64,000 nt of DNA from Isoetes taiwanensis (Eukaryota > Streptophyta > Lycopodiopsida > Isoetales > Isoetaceae). Position numbers and translations under genes: made by a program. Under the pieces are notes generated by a model, which was not told where the DNA came from, made no database searches, and saw only the letters and a list, made by a program, of their open reading frames with translations. Of the stretch, positions 19,975-32,190 are shown piece after piece. The stretch's first letter is position 1. Every line of letters begins with the position of its first letter. The DNA lies in NCBI GenBank assembly GCA_021234155.1, contig JAJEKV010000053.1, forward strand, positions 7,765,424 through 7,829,423, in the 5' to 3' direction.

Positions 19975-21665
19975 TGTGACGTCCCCTACTCGTATACGGT
20001 GCACTCACCGTATACAAACAGGAGTTCATCCCCCATACCAGCTCCATGCTAATACAGGGCCCTTCACATGACACTGCAACCGTGACGGGTGCCAGTGGGA
20101 AGAGTGAAGGGGTCATTGCACCTCGTCTCCCTCAGGGCCTACCTAGCTGCGGAAGCGTAAACATACATGTCAGTAGCATATACATCAACATCATATGACC
20201 ATCACGAAGGATGGTCCTCCACATATCTGCATAGACAAAGATCAGCACATACCCAAGGCTCAGACTCAAAGGGATGACTGACGGCTTGGGTCTCCAGAGT
20301 TCATTGCAGACAGAATTCATGGCAATGGATTTGGCTGGCATAAGAACATGGCATAGGGTTGTCCACTCCATCCGCCCCTCCTGTGCACACTTTGCAGAGT
20401 AGGCTGAAAAGTGTTGGGACCTGACTGTAGCCTGCCGGATGCATAGCCAAGAGGGCTATTCCTGGGTTTCATCTCCCCAGTTCCGATGGAGGAGGTAGGG
20501 ATCATTCCCTCCAGAGATCTACATGCTGACTCAAGGTGACTAGAGGGCCACCGCCCGTATTCGACTTGAACTCAATGGAAGGTCATGTCTACCACCTCAC
20601 GAGTGTCGAGCCCATGCCTTGCCCACACGTAGTGGCAAGCCATTAGGCCTAGTCACAATGATCCCTGGTAGGCTTTACACACCAGAGGGATCGTTCAAGA
20701 GTCAGGACATGAACCTCCTTCTTAGCCAGTCTGGCCCCTTCACCCACAACCAGGTGTGGCTCTTGTACACAGGCCGAATCTATAGTGTGCTAGAGAGGCT
20801 ACTCTAGGAGCATCTACTACCAAGCTTTGGGTCTCTACCCCCCTTCCCAATACAAGGAGTTCATAGAGATACATCATCCATATACATCACAGCAGAACTA
20901 AAGAACTATATCTAATCTACATCATAGAGTTAGGTTCTTTAGTTAGAGGCTGACATCTAGAGATCTAGAAGGCTGCTATGGGCAATTTAATAGGCTAAAC
21001 CTACTGATTCTATGACTGGAATAGGGTTTAGACTATCTAATTGGCCAAATACCTGATCCTTGAGGGGCTCCCCCTGACCTGAGCTCGACCATCCTGCTAA
21101 AATGCTTGAATCAAGGGAAACTAATGCTGCAATCCTCTCAGGCAGAGTCTGGGAGGCGGTTTTGGCTGTTGAGGCAGCCAAAACAGAGTTCTAAAACCCT
21201 AGAATCGAAATTGGGCAAGTTAGGGTTTCCTACCCTATATAGACAAGGGGGTTGGCTAGGGTTTCCAATTATCCCCTTTTGGCATGTGGGATAATTGGAA
21301 ATGGGCCCACTTGCCTTTAAGGGCTAGGTGGCCAAATGTGCCCACATGGAAATGTGTGCACCCAAATGTGCCCACATGGAAATGTGTGCACATTAATGAA
21401 TGTGTACATTGGAAAATGTGCACATTAATTGCACCTATGGGTGTGGCCCACTTGGCATGAAGTGGCCATATGGGAAAATGTGCATCCAAATGAATGTGCA
21501 CATTGTTTAATGTGCACATTAATAAATGCGCACTCCTTGCACGTTGCCCCCTAGGGCTACTAGCCTAGCTACACGTTGGCGTACACGTCAGTCGGGGTGG
21601 CGTGTACGCGTGACGAGGCAGTATAGTATACGTCCTGGGGGCGTATACTGTGCTGGAACGTCACA
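19975..21665 (-). repeat. 5' LTR of chromovirus A
   Basis: 1,691 bp, from TGTGACGTTCC at 21665 to GGGGACGTCACA at 19975 on the minus strand. It holds a TATATAGGG box (about 21235-21242) followed by AAACCCTAA (telobox), and a terminal inverted-repeat structure at 21610-21664. Part of it (GCACAGGAGGGGCGGATGG) is conserved with the LTR of element B. Confidence 0.93.
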
Positions 21666-23211
21666 GAAGGCGCAGGTATTAGGATGATGCGCAAATTGAA
21701 TATGAGACGACATCTTATTTGAATGTGAGGAATCTGTTGATATAGGCTGCCAGATGCACATGAGCCCGTGAGCACGTATTTCATACCACTTAATCTGGAT
21801 GCCTATATTCTTGATGTTGCTTAGTTCTGTTTAAGATACTGATCTTGTAAAATATGGTCGCGAAGTGATGACGCCACCATAATTGTATAGTGTACATCTA
21901 TATTAATTCTATGTTTAGATTCAGTTTTGTGTTATGGATGAGGTTATATGATGTGCTATCAATGGGGTGAATGGAAGTTGTAGACCTTGCAAGTTGGACA
22001 AAGGTGATTAAAATGCCTGTGCTGACGGCTGATGGAGCACATGCAAAGATGCCATATATGATTTCAATTTTATGGCTATTTGGAAATGCTTGGGTTTGAT
22101 CCCCAAGGAGCCATTTGATGTTAGTTTTGTTGTTTGATTCTTTAGGTGGCAAATGATTAAACATTGTATATGGCTATTATAAATAGTTTTGTTGTTTGAT
22201 TCTTTAGGTGGAAAATGATTGAACATTGTATATAGATATTAGAAATAGTTTTGTTGTTTGATTCTTTAGGTGGGAAATGATTGAAACTTGTATATGACTG
22301 TTAGGAACTTTTGTTTTCCATCAATAGGGATTCTGTGTTGATAGTGTAAGCATTGTGTATTCATAAAGGTAGTATTTCATAATTAATTAAAATGAAGCAT
22401 TGTATATTTATGTAGATAGTATTCATGTATTAAGTTTGAAGAACCATTGAGTTCTCATGCGATAAGTTTGGTTTTTTGGCGTATTTTTATACTGTAAGTA
22501 TTTTGGATTTAAGTTTTCCACAAGAATGGCTAGGATTTTCTGGCTCGAAAGGCCACGATTTAGCCATAAGTGAAAAAAAGAAAATAGATGAACTGATTTT
22601 TGTCTTGCAAAGATAAAAAAGAGAGAACAAAGAATAATATGCCATGAACATATTATTGAAGATTATTTCTATGTGACACCACGAACACAAGTATTTGCAC
22701 TTCCCTATATGACCAGTGCATGAGATCCCAATAACATAAGCATGAATTTTTGCAAGAAATGGCTAATAGGTAGTTATACAAAAATAAAATCAACGAGGAA
22801 GCAACTATGTTTTATGTTTTTTGGTACAAGACTTTATAATGAAGAAAAATGTTATGTAATGATGGATAAAAGAAAACTATGATAAGGTAGTATTGATAAG
22901 GAATAGAAAGAAATATTAAGCAAGAGAGCCTTTAGCACTTTAGACTTGTTTGCAACATAAAGAATAGAATAGACTAGAAAGGTTTAAAGCTTAGCTATAT
23001 TTATTTATGTGTGCTTAACACCCTGTCCCGAGATTTTCATTCTAGGAATGAATCTGAGGCGTCCGATCAAGCATGAAGAGGGCATGTATGGCCGGTAACA
23101 TCTTCCCCTATTTTGTTATGACCATAACACTTTTGTTATCACCATAACAGCCTCCACAAGACACGTGGCCAAATACAAATCTCTTGCCAGGGTGTTAAGG
23201 GTGTTAAGGCT
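21666..23211. other. AT-rich DNA without a recognisable gene
   Basis: I see no coding region beyond chance ORFs. A short tandem array lies at 22122-22307 (separate entry). Confidence 0.5.
22122..22307. repeat. Three tandem 62-bp repeats
   Basis: Units start at 22122, 22184 and 22246 with TAGTTTTGTTGTTTGATTCT, continue TTAGGTGG.AAATGATT and end near TTGTATAT. They diverge by a few bases each. Confidence 0.85.
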
Positions 23212-23321
23212 GATAACAGCCTCTCCAGGGGCCGTTATGGGGCAGGAAAAACCGCCGGCCCATCTTTGCAACGGCCTCGGTAGTTTCCTGCCCCATAACG
23301 GCCCCTGGAGAGGCTGTTATC
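23212..23321. repeat. Perfect 38-bp inverted repeat with short spacer
   Basis: Arm 23212-23249 starts GATAACAGCCTCTCCAGGGG; arm 23284-23321 is its exact reverse complement. The 34-nt spacer extends the pairing imperfectly (ACCG.CGGCC against GGCC.CGGT), leaving a loop of about 12 nt. Short direct repeats of GTGTTAAGG and GTTAT(G/C)ACCATAACA lie just upstream. Confidence 0.9.
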
Positions 23322-24860
23322 TAGCCCATGAGAAGCCGGAAATACAGAAACACTTTAACAGAAAGAGCGATAAATTTATGGGAGGCAACTAGGCATAAGC
23401 TCCATGATAGGAAAAGAGAGCTTGAATACAAAGTTGAAGGTTTGAATGTCACCAGACAGCGTAGTGAAAGTAGCCATGACAGGCCCACCAGAGAGCATAC
23501 CGCCACAACCGAAAGCCCAATGCTCCAAATTTGTTGGTGTTGTTGAGCGGCTTCACCACATAGAATGCATTGGCCGCTCTGTTGGGCTGCGGAGTTATGA
23601 ATTTGTAGCAGTACACTGTCATTGGATTCATGTTTCCTTCCGTTGTTGTGATTATGCTCAATCCGCATAGCATCATACACAGCATCGTTATCCTGCTCGT
23701 CGCCTTTTTGGGTTTGCATCATCCTCCATCTTGTAGTCATATTTTGCGTTCCATGTCTTCGATAGCTGCCTGTGTATTTGCCACTTCACCTTTAGTTTTG
23801 TGATACAATACATTCACCAGTTTTGGAACTTGGAGTGACAAGGTGCCGTTGCGGATTGAGCAAATTTGGTCATAATTTGGCCATTCTTTTTTTTTAGCAC
23901 GTTTGCACAAACGCAAGTGGACACTTTGAAACAATTTTAGAATGTCCACGTTGGTGTGCATGTGGATGGGCTTAAAATCGTTAGATTTGATCGAGGGTCA
24001 CAAAAAATTAATGAAAATTCCAGCGTGTTTGGGAAGTTATGCCGGCGTTGGGAAAGCTACGGCGGGGCAGGGTTCTTGAAGAAACGACGGCGGGGCAGAG
24101 TTCTTAAAGAAACAAAACGGGGTATTTTCTATGACGGAAGATTGGCTATGCCGGAAGCGCGGAGATTGGCAAATATGTCGACTTATGAGTCTAACACCAG
24201 TTCATGCCACAATGCTCAAGAATTTCCTCCCAGAAAGCACGTCTCAAGGCATATTGTACCGCGCAGGTTTTTAGGTCCAGTGGTCGATTTTGGCTAGGGT
24301 TTCTACTGAGAGGTTTCCGCTGAGGCATCGTTGGGTAGTGATGCAGAGCTTCCAGCTATATCGCAGGGCATAAAATAGTCTGTCTGCAGAGCTTTACGAA
24401 ACAGAGCTATCCGACGAAGCAACTACAGCAAAAAACTGTAAATCCTTTGCAAATCTGGCGAAGCTATGGCAATAAGTACCAGGTGTCATTATTTTTTATC
24501 ATTTTGATGCTTGTTTCTATTTTGCAACGATTCATTCTTATGCCTTCGGCTGATGCAATTGATTCATTCTTATGCCTTCTTATGCCTTCGGCTCATGCCA
24601 AGGCTTCGTATTTTCCATTCCTGGTTTAACCTAGGCATCTGTGGTTGTAGATATGCAGGCATGGAGCAGCTGATGCAGGCTCTACAAATAGTTTCGGCAT
24701 GATTCTCTGCTTATGAAGGCAACTACTTTAGAACGTTCTTTTGATGGATTTTAGTGTTGTTTGAAGCAGCAAAAGGTTGTGAAACAGTCGTTTAACTGAC
24801 GCTATTTAGATATAGTTGTTTGTTGTTTAAAATCTGCATTGACAGGATCTGTTTTCTGTT
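23322..24860. other. No recognisable gene
   Basis: There are only short ORFs in all frames. A GCGGGGCAG.GTTCTT.AAGAAAC motif is repeated at about 24061-24115 and TTCTTATGCCTTCGGCT at about 24535-24595. Confidence 0.4.
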
Positions 24861-24861
24861 A

Positions 24862-24890
24862 TAGAATAGAATAGAATAGAATAGAATACA
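24862..24890 (-). repeat. (TATTC)n tail of the LINE
   Basis: About five TATTC units (minus strand) end the LINE 3' UTR. Short tandem tails instead of poly(A) mark target-primed reverse transcription products. Other LINE copies here have different tails: (TCTTA)n and (CTTC)n. Confidence 0.8.
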
Positions 24891-25127
24891 TTAATGTCCC
24901 TTGTGCCGCGAGGCCCCTGGACTTGTGTAGCATGGGCGAGCTCCCTAAAAGGGGTGCTACTAGCACATCACGCTGATATTGTGTAGCCTTTTCGGAAGGC
25001 TGACTTTTTCCTTTTAATACCGGCATCCCGCTTTATCTCGGCTTCTTGGCCGTGCAGTGATGCGTCGTTATCAATCAGCTTTTAACTGAACAATTTGTAT
25101 GGGGTTTTATGACCCGTTTTGAACGGA

Positions 25128-28100
25128 TCATATTACGAACCCTCTTTCACTGTGTACTTCTCTATGTCTTGTCAGCATTCTCTGAACCGCGTCTGCCAAG
25201 TCTCGAAGCGATCCTGTCATCATCATCATAACGTGGACCGGTTCCCCCCATCTTATACTTCTGTACTTGTCTCTGATGTCTCCGTAGATCGGGCAATCAT
25301 TAATCATGTGGTTCTCATCCTCTACTCCCCCACCGTCACAAATTCTGCATATCCTATCCTCCTTGGCTATCCCTCTCCACCTATCCTTTTCGATTCTTAG
25401 ATCATGGCTTCCCATCCTGAATCTGGCCAGAATGTCTCTTCTGTTTTTCCCCAGTATGTTATCCCGATACATCTGGTGTCCTATTTGTTGTTCTGGGTTG
25501 AAAACCTGCATAAGCCAGTATGTCTTTGGGCCTGTGTGCCTTTGCAACCATGTTCTTGTGGCTCTGTTTGCCCATTCCTCATTCCACCGCCCTTCTTTAA
25601 TTAGGTCGCTCAAATTTAACCCCATTTCTCTGGTCCAGACTGCCACATCTTTAAACCATGCAATACTGGACAGTTTTCCTTGAATGTCTCCTGCATTGTC
25701 CCTGATGAGGTACCTTATGGTCCTCTCCCATGCTCTCACCTCCATTGGTTTTTGCCATGTTTCGAGGATCATGATTGTTAGTGGCGTATTTGTCCTTACC
25801 CTGAATTCCTGTCTGTGCCACTGCCTTATGATTCCTTCTTGTTTTTCCCAATTTCTGTCTGTTAGACCTGGTCCCCATGCTTCTGCCCCGTATAAGTGAG
25901 TGGTGGCTACCACTGCACTGAATAAGTAGCGTTTGATGTCCCAATCAATTATTCTGCTTCTGTTGCATAAATTCTTCATGTTAAAGTAACTTCCTATTGC
26001 TGATTGGAACCTGGCGTCAGCTCCTTTGGCCCATTTCCCTGTACCATGCGCGTCATACCCTAGATATCTATATTCCGTTGCTTCTTCTATGTCTCTTTCC
26101 TTATATCTAAAGGGTCTATGCCTGTTCTTATGACCAAATATGACTATCTTGGTTTTTGTCAGATTCACGGTCAGTCCTGTTTCTTCACAGAATTGTTTTA
26201 GAATTTTTAACAGTTTGTGCATCCCTTTGTTTTTTGTGGCCATCATGCTTAGGTCGTCAGCATATAGCATTATTGGTACTTTCGTGTCTCCTAGTGTGGG
26301 GGCATATTCGTCCCCTTGCTGTTCTGTTATGTATCCCTGCAAAGCATCTATGTATATTCCAAACAGAGTTGGAGATAACGGGCAGCCCTGTTTTATGCCT
26401 GTGTCACAGATTATCGGCTATCCTTCCTGTTCCATCTTAGCGTATACTTTATGGTATAGTCTTGCAATCGACCCAACCATATTTATCGGGGCCTGCATGT
26501 CTATCAATCTTTTTAGTAGCTTCTCCCTCGGGACTGTGTCGAATGCTTTTCTGAAATCTACAAAACAACAGATGATCTTCCTCCCCTGTGCTTTGTTCTG
26601 CTCTATTAGTATCCGAAGAGTCACCAGGTGATCAGTGGTTGAGTGTTCCGGCCTGAATTTTGCTTGCCCTTGTGCTCTCATGTTCCCTTCCTCTGCCCAT
26701 TTCTTTAATTTGTTATCCAGTGCTTTTCCAAACCATTTCGCGAAAATGGAGCTCACCATTATCGTCCTATAGTTCCCTGGGTCATGTCTGCTCCCTGCCT
26801 TATGTAGAGGTATGACTCTATTGTATGTCCACCTATCTGGAAGCCCTGTATGTATGATGCTGTTGAAAATGTCTGTGATCTGTCTGCTGATTTCTGTCTC
26901 AGCACACTTCAGCAGTTCTACAGTTAGGCCATATAGATCCGGTGCTTTATGGTTGGCCATCCTGTTTAGGGCTATCATTACCTCTAACATGCTGAAGCAT
27001 GGTTTGTCCAAATCCTGCAGTATTGGTATTGGTATTGGTACTGGTGGTGCCCCTGTTTTATACAATTTATCCAAATAATTCTCCCATCCCGCTGTTCCGA
27101 TATCATGTTGTTCATTTCTTGCTTTCATCTTATTATCCCCTCCCTTCTGTTTGAGTCCCCTCTAAAATCTCCGGGGCTGTTTCTTTAACAATTTTTCCAT
27201 ATACCATTGATGCTGTAGCAGGTTATTATACCGTTTCTTCTTTAGTAATCTTAAGTATGCTGCCTTCTCTTTCTGGTATGTCTCCTCTCCTCTGTGTCCC
27301 TTTGTTTTCCTTTTTTGCTCTCTACACTCATCATCATACCATACCGATGCTCTGAATGCCCTGTTCTTTCTAGTTTTGATCCTTTTCCCAAACACCTCTG
27401 TCGCCACTCTTACCATGATGTCATTGAGGGTGTTTCTATTGTCATTCGCACTGTGTTCTTCCCAATCCCATTTTCCCATTTCCTCTCTGATTGTGTGTAT
27501 GAATGTTTCTGCGTATTTCTCCTGGAATTGGATTCTCATTCTGTCCTTCTTGTCCTCCTTCCTTCCTGTACTATCTATCTGTGGTGCCCCATCTATTCTG
27601 ATTGTTAACTGGATCGGTCTGTGGCTTTCTCTTTTTCCTGTCGGCCACTCCTGTAGTACTAGTCCTTCTATTCTTCCTGCTGCTTGGTCATTTAAGATTA
27701 CATAGTCCACTATGCTCTTACCGTGTGCATTCTGACTTGTAAAACCCCCTGATCCCCTCCATTTCTTCACTCCATTGGCTATGATCATTCCCGTTGCTGT
27801 GCAAAATTCCAGCAGTAATTCGCATTTAGCATTGACCTCTGCCTTATCCTCTGTGGCTCTCTGCCATTCCTGTGCCCTTGTTGTGTATGTTATCTGGCCA
27901 TCTTTCTCCTCTATTTGTGTACTTTGTGACTGTTCCTCTGGTTCTAGCGTTTAAGTCTCCTACTAGTACCATTGGTCCCTGCTCTTTCCATTTCATTATA
28001 TTTTTCCCTAAGTCCAGGAATTCTAGCTTATCACTGTTTGGCGGATAGTATGTAATTATCAGAAATATTTCTTGTTTATTTTTTAGTTGGATATTCAAGA

Positions 28101-28377
28101 CTATATATCTTTTATTGACATCTGAATATAACATACATGCACTGTTAACTACACTATTCTTTATATAACAGGCCAAACCTGCACTTCCCCTCCCTATCTT
28201 GAACTCCTTGTCTTTCCAGCACGTGAACAGTTGGTATCCTTCTTCCTCTGGCAGCCTTTTGACGTTATGCTCCCATGTTTCTGCTAGGCATATTATGTCG
28301 CAGCCGTGGTCGTTTTCTAGTCTTTCTCCATCATCCCACGGGTATCCGGTGCAGTTCCAGTACCACAATGTCAGCGT
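25128..28377 (-). pseudogene. LINE ORF2: endonuclease, reverse transcriptase, zinc knuckle
   Basis: The APE-type endonuclease starts about where ORF1 ends (TLTLWYWNCTG, near 28377) and includes CLAETWEHN, ITYYPP and GDLNAR. Its end lies in another frame (ESHRPIQL, in 27162-27788), so a frameshift falls near 27.85-27.95 kb. The frame then has two in-frame stops, at 27162 and a TAG at 26418. RT motifs: NHKAPDLYGL, NYRTIMVSS, CCFVDFRKAFDTV, GCPLSPTLF (across the TAG) and catalytic YADD at about 26265. The C-terminus has CRICDGGGVEDENHMINDC, a CCHC-like motif typical of L1 ORF2. The protein would nick DNA and copy the LINE RNA. An upstream extension of the frame to 28944 overlaps ORF1. Confidence 0.88.
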
Positions 28378-29462
28378 CTTTTCCCCCGAGGTTGCTCCTT
28401 CGGGGTTTCCATGTTTTCTGTACCACTGCCTATTCTTCTTGGTCTCCCTCTGGTCTTCATCGTCGGAGTTGGCCCCCCGAACACTGTTTGTGTTGTGCGG
28501 TCTTCGTTTCCCCCGCCTCCGTTTCTTTTTGCTATTTTGTTCTTGTTCCATTCTAACGTAATCGCCCTCAGTGCCCCCCCTTGTAGTCTGTTCTCCTGCC
28601 CCTGTTGTACTGCCTTCAGGGGGTGTATATTTTCCTTTTCCTTTTCTGCTTCCGTTGCTTTTGTTATCCCCTGCATCCCCACTGGCTGTTCTTGCGGTTG
28701 GGTCACTTGTTCTCTTACCCTCTTGTGGAGGTAGACCTTGCCATTCTTGACCCCCGCCTGTATCCCTGCTTGATTCAGTTCCCTGGCTTTGGCTAATTCC
28801 CTGTGTAGCCCCTGTCGCTGCATCTCCGTTAGGGACTCCTGTACTTTGATTCCATTCGTCAATCTGGATCCCATCTGCAAGATTCTTTCCTTGGTTGCCA
28901 TGTCCCTCAGCGTCAGGTTTATATGCCTCGATCTCCCCCTCCACTGTCCTGACCGCAGAGCCTTGACAATGACGCTCCTGTGCTCCTTGAAAACTGTCTC
29001 TAACACTTCTGCAGTAACTCGATATATATCCTCATTAGGTCTTTCCGCTATCCCAATTAGCCTAACATCATGCTTAATTTTACTTTGCTTCTCATATTCC
29101 ATTAAATGTGGCTTTATCCTATCAAAAGACTCCCATGCATCCAGTTCAACATTTGATTTCTCTAATTCAACCAACCTTTGCAGAATCTTTGCTTTCTCCT
29201 CTTCGATCTCGTTCATCCTGCATTGCATTTCCTCGTTCGTCTTCTCCATGCCTCCTACTCTCATGTCCATGCTAGCGATGGCTATTTTGTTACTGTTGCA
29301 CGTCTCCGCCAGAGGATTAAGTGCATCCATGTTCGGGATCTTCGATTCCATCTGTGCTAGGAAATCCTTAAGATCCTGTTGGCTTGCTGGCGCTCTTGCC
29401 ACATCTGCTCTCCTCTGCTGGCTGTTGTTGATGATACTGTCGGCCATAGCTCTTGTTTGCAA
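28371..29462 (-). CDS. LINE ORF1 (L1-type RNA-binding protein)
   Basis: An intact 363-residue ORF. Residues about 55-110 form a heptad-rich helix (GGMEKTNEEMQCRMNEIEEE), a likely trimeric coiled coil. An RRM-like domain follows (KHDVRLIGIAERPNEDIYR to SRHINLTLRDMATKERILQ), then an L1-ORF1-like C-terminal domain (LTEMQRQGLHRELAKAREL). The last ~120 residues are low-complexity and overlap the extended ORF2 frame. L1 ORF1p coats the LINE RNA as a chaperone. Confidence 0.85.
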   Translation of the reverse strand: MQTRAMADSIINNSQQRRADVARAPASQQDLKDFLAQMESKIPNMDALNPLAETCNSNKIAIASMDMRVGGMEKTNEEMQCRMNEIEEEKAKILQRLVELEKSNVELDAWESFDRIKPHLMEYEKQSKIKHDVRLIGIAERPNEDIYRVTAEVLETVFKEHRSVIVKALRSGQWRGRSRHINLTLRDMATKERILQMGSRLTNGIKVQESLTEMQRQGLHRELAKARELNQAGIQAGVKNGKVYLHKRVREQVTQPQEQPVGMQGITKATEAEKEKENIHPLKAVQQGQENRLQGGALRAITLEWNKNKIAKRNGGGGNEDRTTQTVFGGPTPTMKTRGRPRRIGSGTENMETPKEQPRGKRR

Positions 29463-29936
29463 GAAAGCACGAAAGCTCTGTGGTGACTAATGGGCAGTGC
29501 GCTCGTACTAGACTCTCTCTTGTAAGGTATTCGGGTTGTCCCCTTAGGACTATATATCTCCTCCCTCTAAATGGTATTTTTATCAAAATTACCGTTTTAA
29601 TTTGAATTTCAAAATGCCCGTAATTATTCCACCCGTCTCTTTTTATTGTTTTTCAATCTTCTTCGTCTGTTTGCCGAGGTCGGTCCTTTTCGGGTCCGAT
29701 TAATTTGATAGTTGCCTGCCTTATTGATTATGCATTTATGCATTAGTATTCCGCCCCTTTTTCCGTGTTTCTGTACTTCTGTATCACCGTATTTTTGTAA
29801 TTTTGTATTTCTGGTTCTCGGTGTATCATTTGGGCGATCTGGGAGGGTTAAACCCCTTCGGTCATAATCTGCCCCCCTTGTCCCACGTGTCAACAATTTG
29901 ATGGTATCCTTCATATCCTAAGTATGATTCCTGAGT

Positions 29937-30271
29937 CATATGTTGTTATCCAGATGTTAGAGAGTTTTTAATGGTCCGGGTTACCAGTTGATGGGTCTAG
30001 CCCTCGCTATCCTGGTGTGCGGCGGAGGCTTAGCCTCTCTGTCCCGCAACTTGCCCCCGTCCGCCTTTTACTCTGTGTCGATAAGATATGACAACTGACA
30101 AATGAGGTATTCTTCATACCCCGCTAAAAGTCATATGCTGTCCTCCAGGTGTATAATGAGTTTTTAGTGGTTCGGGTTACCAGTTGGTGGGTCTAACCCT
30201 CGCTATCCTGGTGTACGGCGGAGGCTTAGCCTCTCTGTCCCGTATCTTGCCCCCGTCCGCCTTTTACTCTG
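29937..30271 (-). repeat. Two tandem ~195-bp units in the LINE 5' UTR
   Basis: Segments 29937-30075 and 30132-30271 match closely (CGGGTTACCAGTTG.TGGGTC, GGCGGAGGCTTAGCCTCTCT, CCGTCCGCCTTTTACTCTG), offset by about 195 bp. Repeated monomers in 5' UTRs are known promoter units of some L1 families. Confidence 0.75.
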
Positions 30272-30538
30272 AGGTTCTTTTGCTCTTTGTCCTATATTTT
30301 TACTGATCCCACTTGACCTGTGTACGGGACTTGTACAACATGGCCTAGCATCCTTGTCCTTCGCTTATCTGTCACCTTTCACCTTGTTTGGCTTCGACAT
30401 GTTTGCCACCCTTTTTTGATCTAATTCGATCTTTGCCGCGGCATGGCTCGTTTTCTGATTCTGCCACCTGATTGTTGGGTTCTAATGTATTCATTGTGCG
30501 TACAAAGACACTCGCAATTCCCCCACCATTTTGTCATG

Positions 30539-32177
30539 TGTGACGGTCCAGGGGAATATATGCCATAAATACGTATATTCCTGGATCCGTCACTATACAA
30601 GCCTATCTTCATAGACTTGTATACCTTAGATTGTGGCCATGGGGGGCATGGCCAAGTTATTCTCATAACTTAGCCAACCATGGGTTAGACCATTATCCAC
30701 GTGGCCTTAACCCATTGGGGCACCCACCACACAGGACTCACCCGATTGGTGCCACGTGGCATCCTAGGTGGACCTAACTTATATAGGCTGAAACCCTAAC
30801 CCTAGGCCTCTTTCCAGCACTAGCACCCAGAGACTCACCTACTCGTTCGAAACCCCGTTTCGAACATCGTTTGTTGTGGCATAGGCTGGTGCAGCAGCCC
30901 CAGCAGGGTAGACTCGTTCTTGGAGTAGGAGCAGCATCTCGTGAGTCGAAGACCATGGAGGCACACGGATCTGGAGGGAGAGCTTTAGGAGCAGGTATGT
31001 AGGATAGTAGTTGTGATAGCTTATCTGGAATTAGCATTCCAGATATGCTAGTATCTTGTATCTAGAGTAGAGCCATCCTAGAACCCGTATTCAACATCTT
31101 GAACCCTAATCAATGAACCCTAACCATTAGTTAGTTGTATGATTAGGTTAAGATGTTCCTCTTATGATTACTCTCATGATGTGATGATTATGTGATGTTG
31201 GTTGATCATGTTGCTCCTCTTGTATGGGGAAGGGGGGGTAGAGACCTAGGGCCATATGTAGTATGCTCCTAGAGTAGATCCCTTAGTTCCTATTTAGTTG
31301 CGGCCTGTGCATAGGAGCCCACCAGGCTATTGAGGCTATGATACGACTCAGGACCATATAACGGGGCTAGAGGGAAAGTGGAGGGAGGATCCCTGCCGAG
31401 TGGGGGCCGGGGGATCCCATAGTGGGCTAGGCTTATGGTCGGTCGCCGTGTGGGGCGAGCATGGGCCCGACACCTCTGGGGCAATGGTGTCGCCGCCTCT
31501 CGGAGCTGCAAGCGTTGGCTTGGCTCTCGTTTTGGGGGTTAAGTCGGGTGCCTAATCGTGGTGTCGCCACGATTCTCTAGCCGCCCACGGAACCTCTAGA
31601 CCCTGGGAAGGGGAGATGCAACCCTTCCTGCCTCGTCGGACCAGGGAGATGCAACCTGGAGTAGTCCATATGGGTGATGCCAGGGGATTGCGTATCCGGA
31701 AGGCTAGAGTCCTGTCAGAGCCTGATTTAGCCCATCTGCAAAGTATGCACAGGAGGGGCGGATGGAGTGGTCAATTCTAGCCATTGTTCTATGCCAGCCC
31801 TCGCCATTGCCATGACTCGGTCTGTTCTATCTTGAGGCCTAGCCGGTCAGTCATCCTCCTTATGAGTCTGAGCCGGGGTAGGAGCTCTCATGTTTTATGG
31901 GTTGTGATTATCATCCTTGCATTGGTATCTGTGTGACGCGCTACCCTTCGAGGTAGCATTTGTATATGTTTGATGCTAGTTCTGACGTGTTATCGCTTCC
32001 GCTGTTATAGGAGCCCATAGGGGAAGGGTGCGCAAGACACCTTCGTGTTCCCTCCCCGCACTAGGGATCACCTCGAAGTGCGGGGTAGACGAAGGGCCCG
32101 TGCGGTTGTTGAGCCGGACGGGGGATTTCCCGCCGAGTGTACGGCGGGGCGCCGTATGTTTAGCAGGGGGCGTCACA
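30539..32177 (+). repeat. 5' LTR of chromovirus B
   Basis: 1,639 bp, TGTGACGGTCC to GGCGTCACA. A long inverted repeat occupies its first 55 bp. A TATATAGG box (about 30779-30786) is followed by AAACCCTAACCCTAGG, a telobox. The 3' half shares conserved blocks with the LTRs of element A. Confidence 0.95.
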
Positions 32178-32178
32178 A

Positions 32179-32190
32179 TGGTATCAGAGC
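32179..32190 (+). promoter_or_regulatory. Primer binding site, initiator tRNA-Met (element B)
   Basis: TGGTATCAGAGC follows the LTR end after a single A. It is the same primer site and the same spacing as in element A. Confidence 0.95.

Larger units (their letters stand above)
8456..21665 (-). mobile_element. Chromovirus A: Ty3/gypsy element carrying histone H3 and ORF X
   Basis: Order on the minus strand is 5' LTR (19975-21665), primer site, hairpins, TATA, H3 gene, hairpins, TATA, ORF X, gag, protease-RT-RNase H-integrase-chromodomain, noncoding tail, polypurine tract, 3' LTR (8456-9909). The two LTRs differ by roughly 20 substitutions and two short indels by eye, so insertion is fairly recent. 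The 3' LTR lacks its last ~240 bp, so no target duplication can be read. gag is frameshifted and pol has one nonsense codon, but the H3 gene and ORF X are open. It belongs to the same family group as element B and the solo LTR at 50073-51678. Confidence 0.92.
24861..30430 (-). mobile_element. Nearly complete L1-type LINE retrotransposon
   Basis: The minus strand carries a 5' UTR with tandem repeats, ORF1 with coiled coil and RRM-like region, ORF2 with endonuclease, RT and a C-terminal CCHC motif, a GC-rich 3' UTR, and a (TATTC)n tail at 24862-24890. The 5' edge is uncertain; it ends before the LTR at 30539. ORF2 has one frameshift and two in-frame stops, so this copy is dead but young. Confidence 0.88.

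Noticed and set aside
30791-30806. AAACCCTAACCCTAGG as interstitial telomere repeat
   Set aside because: Only one to two units, at a fixed position after a TATA box in three LTRs; a telobox fits better.
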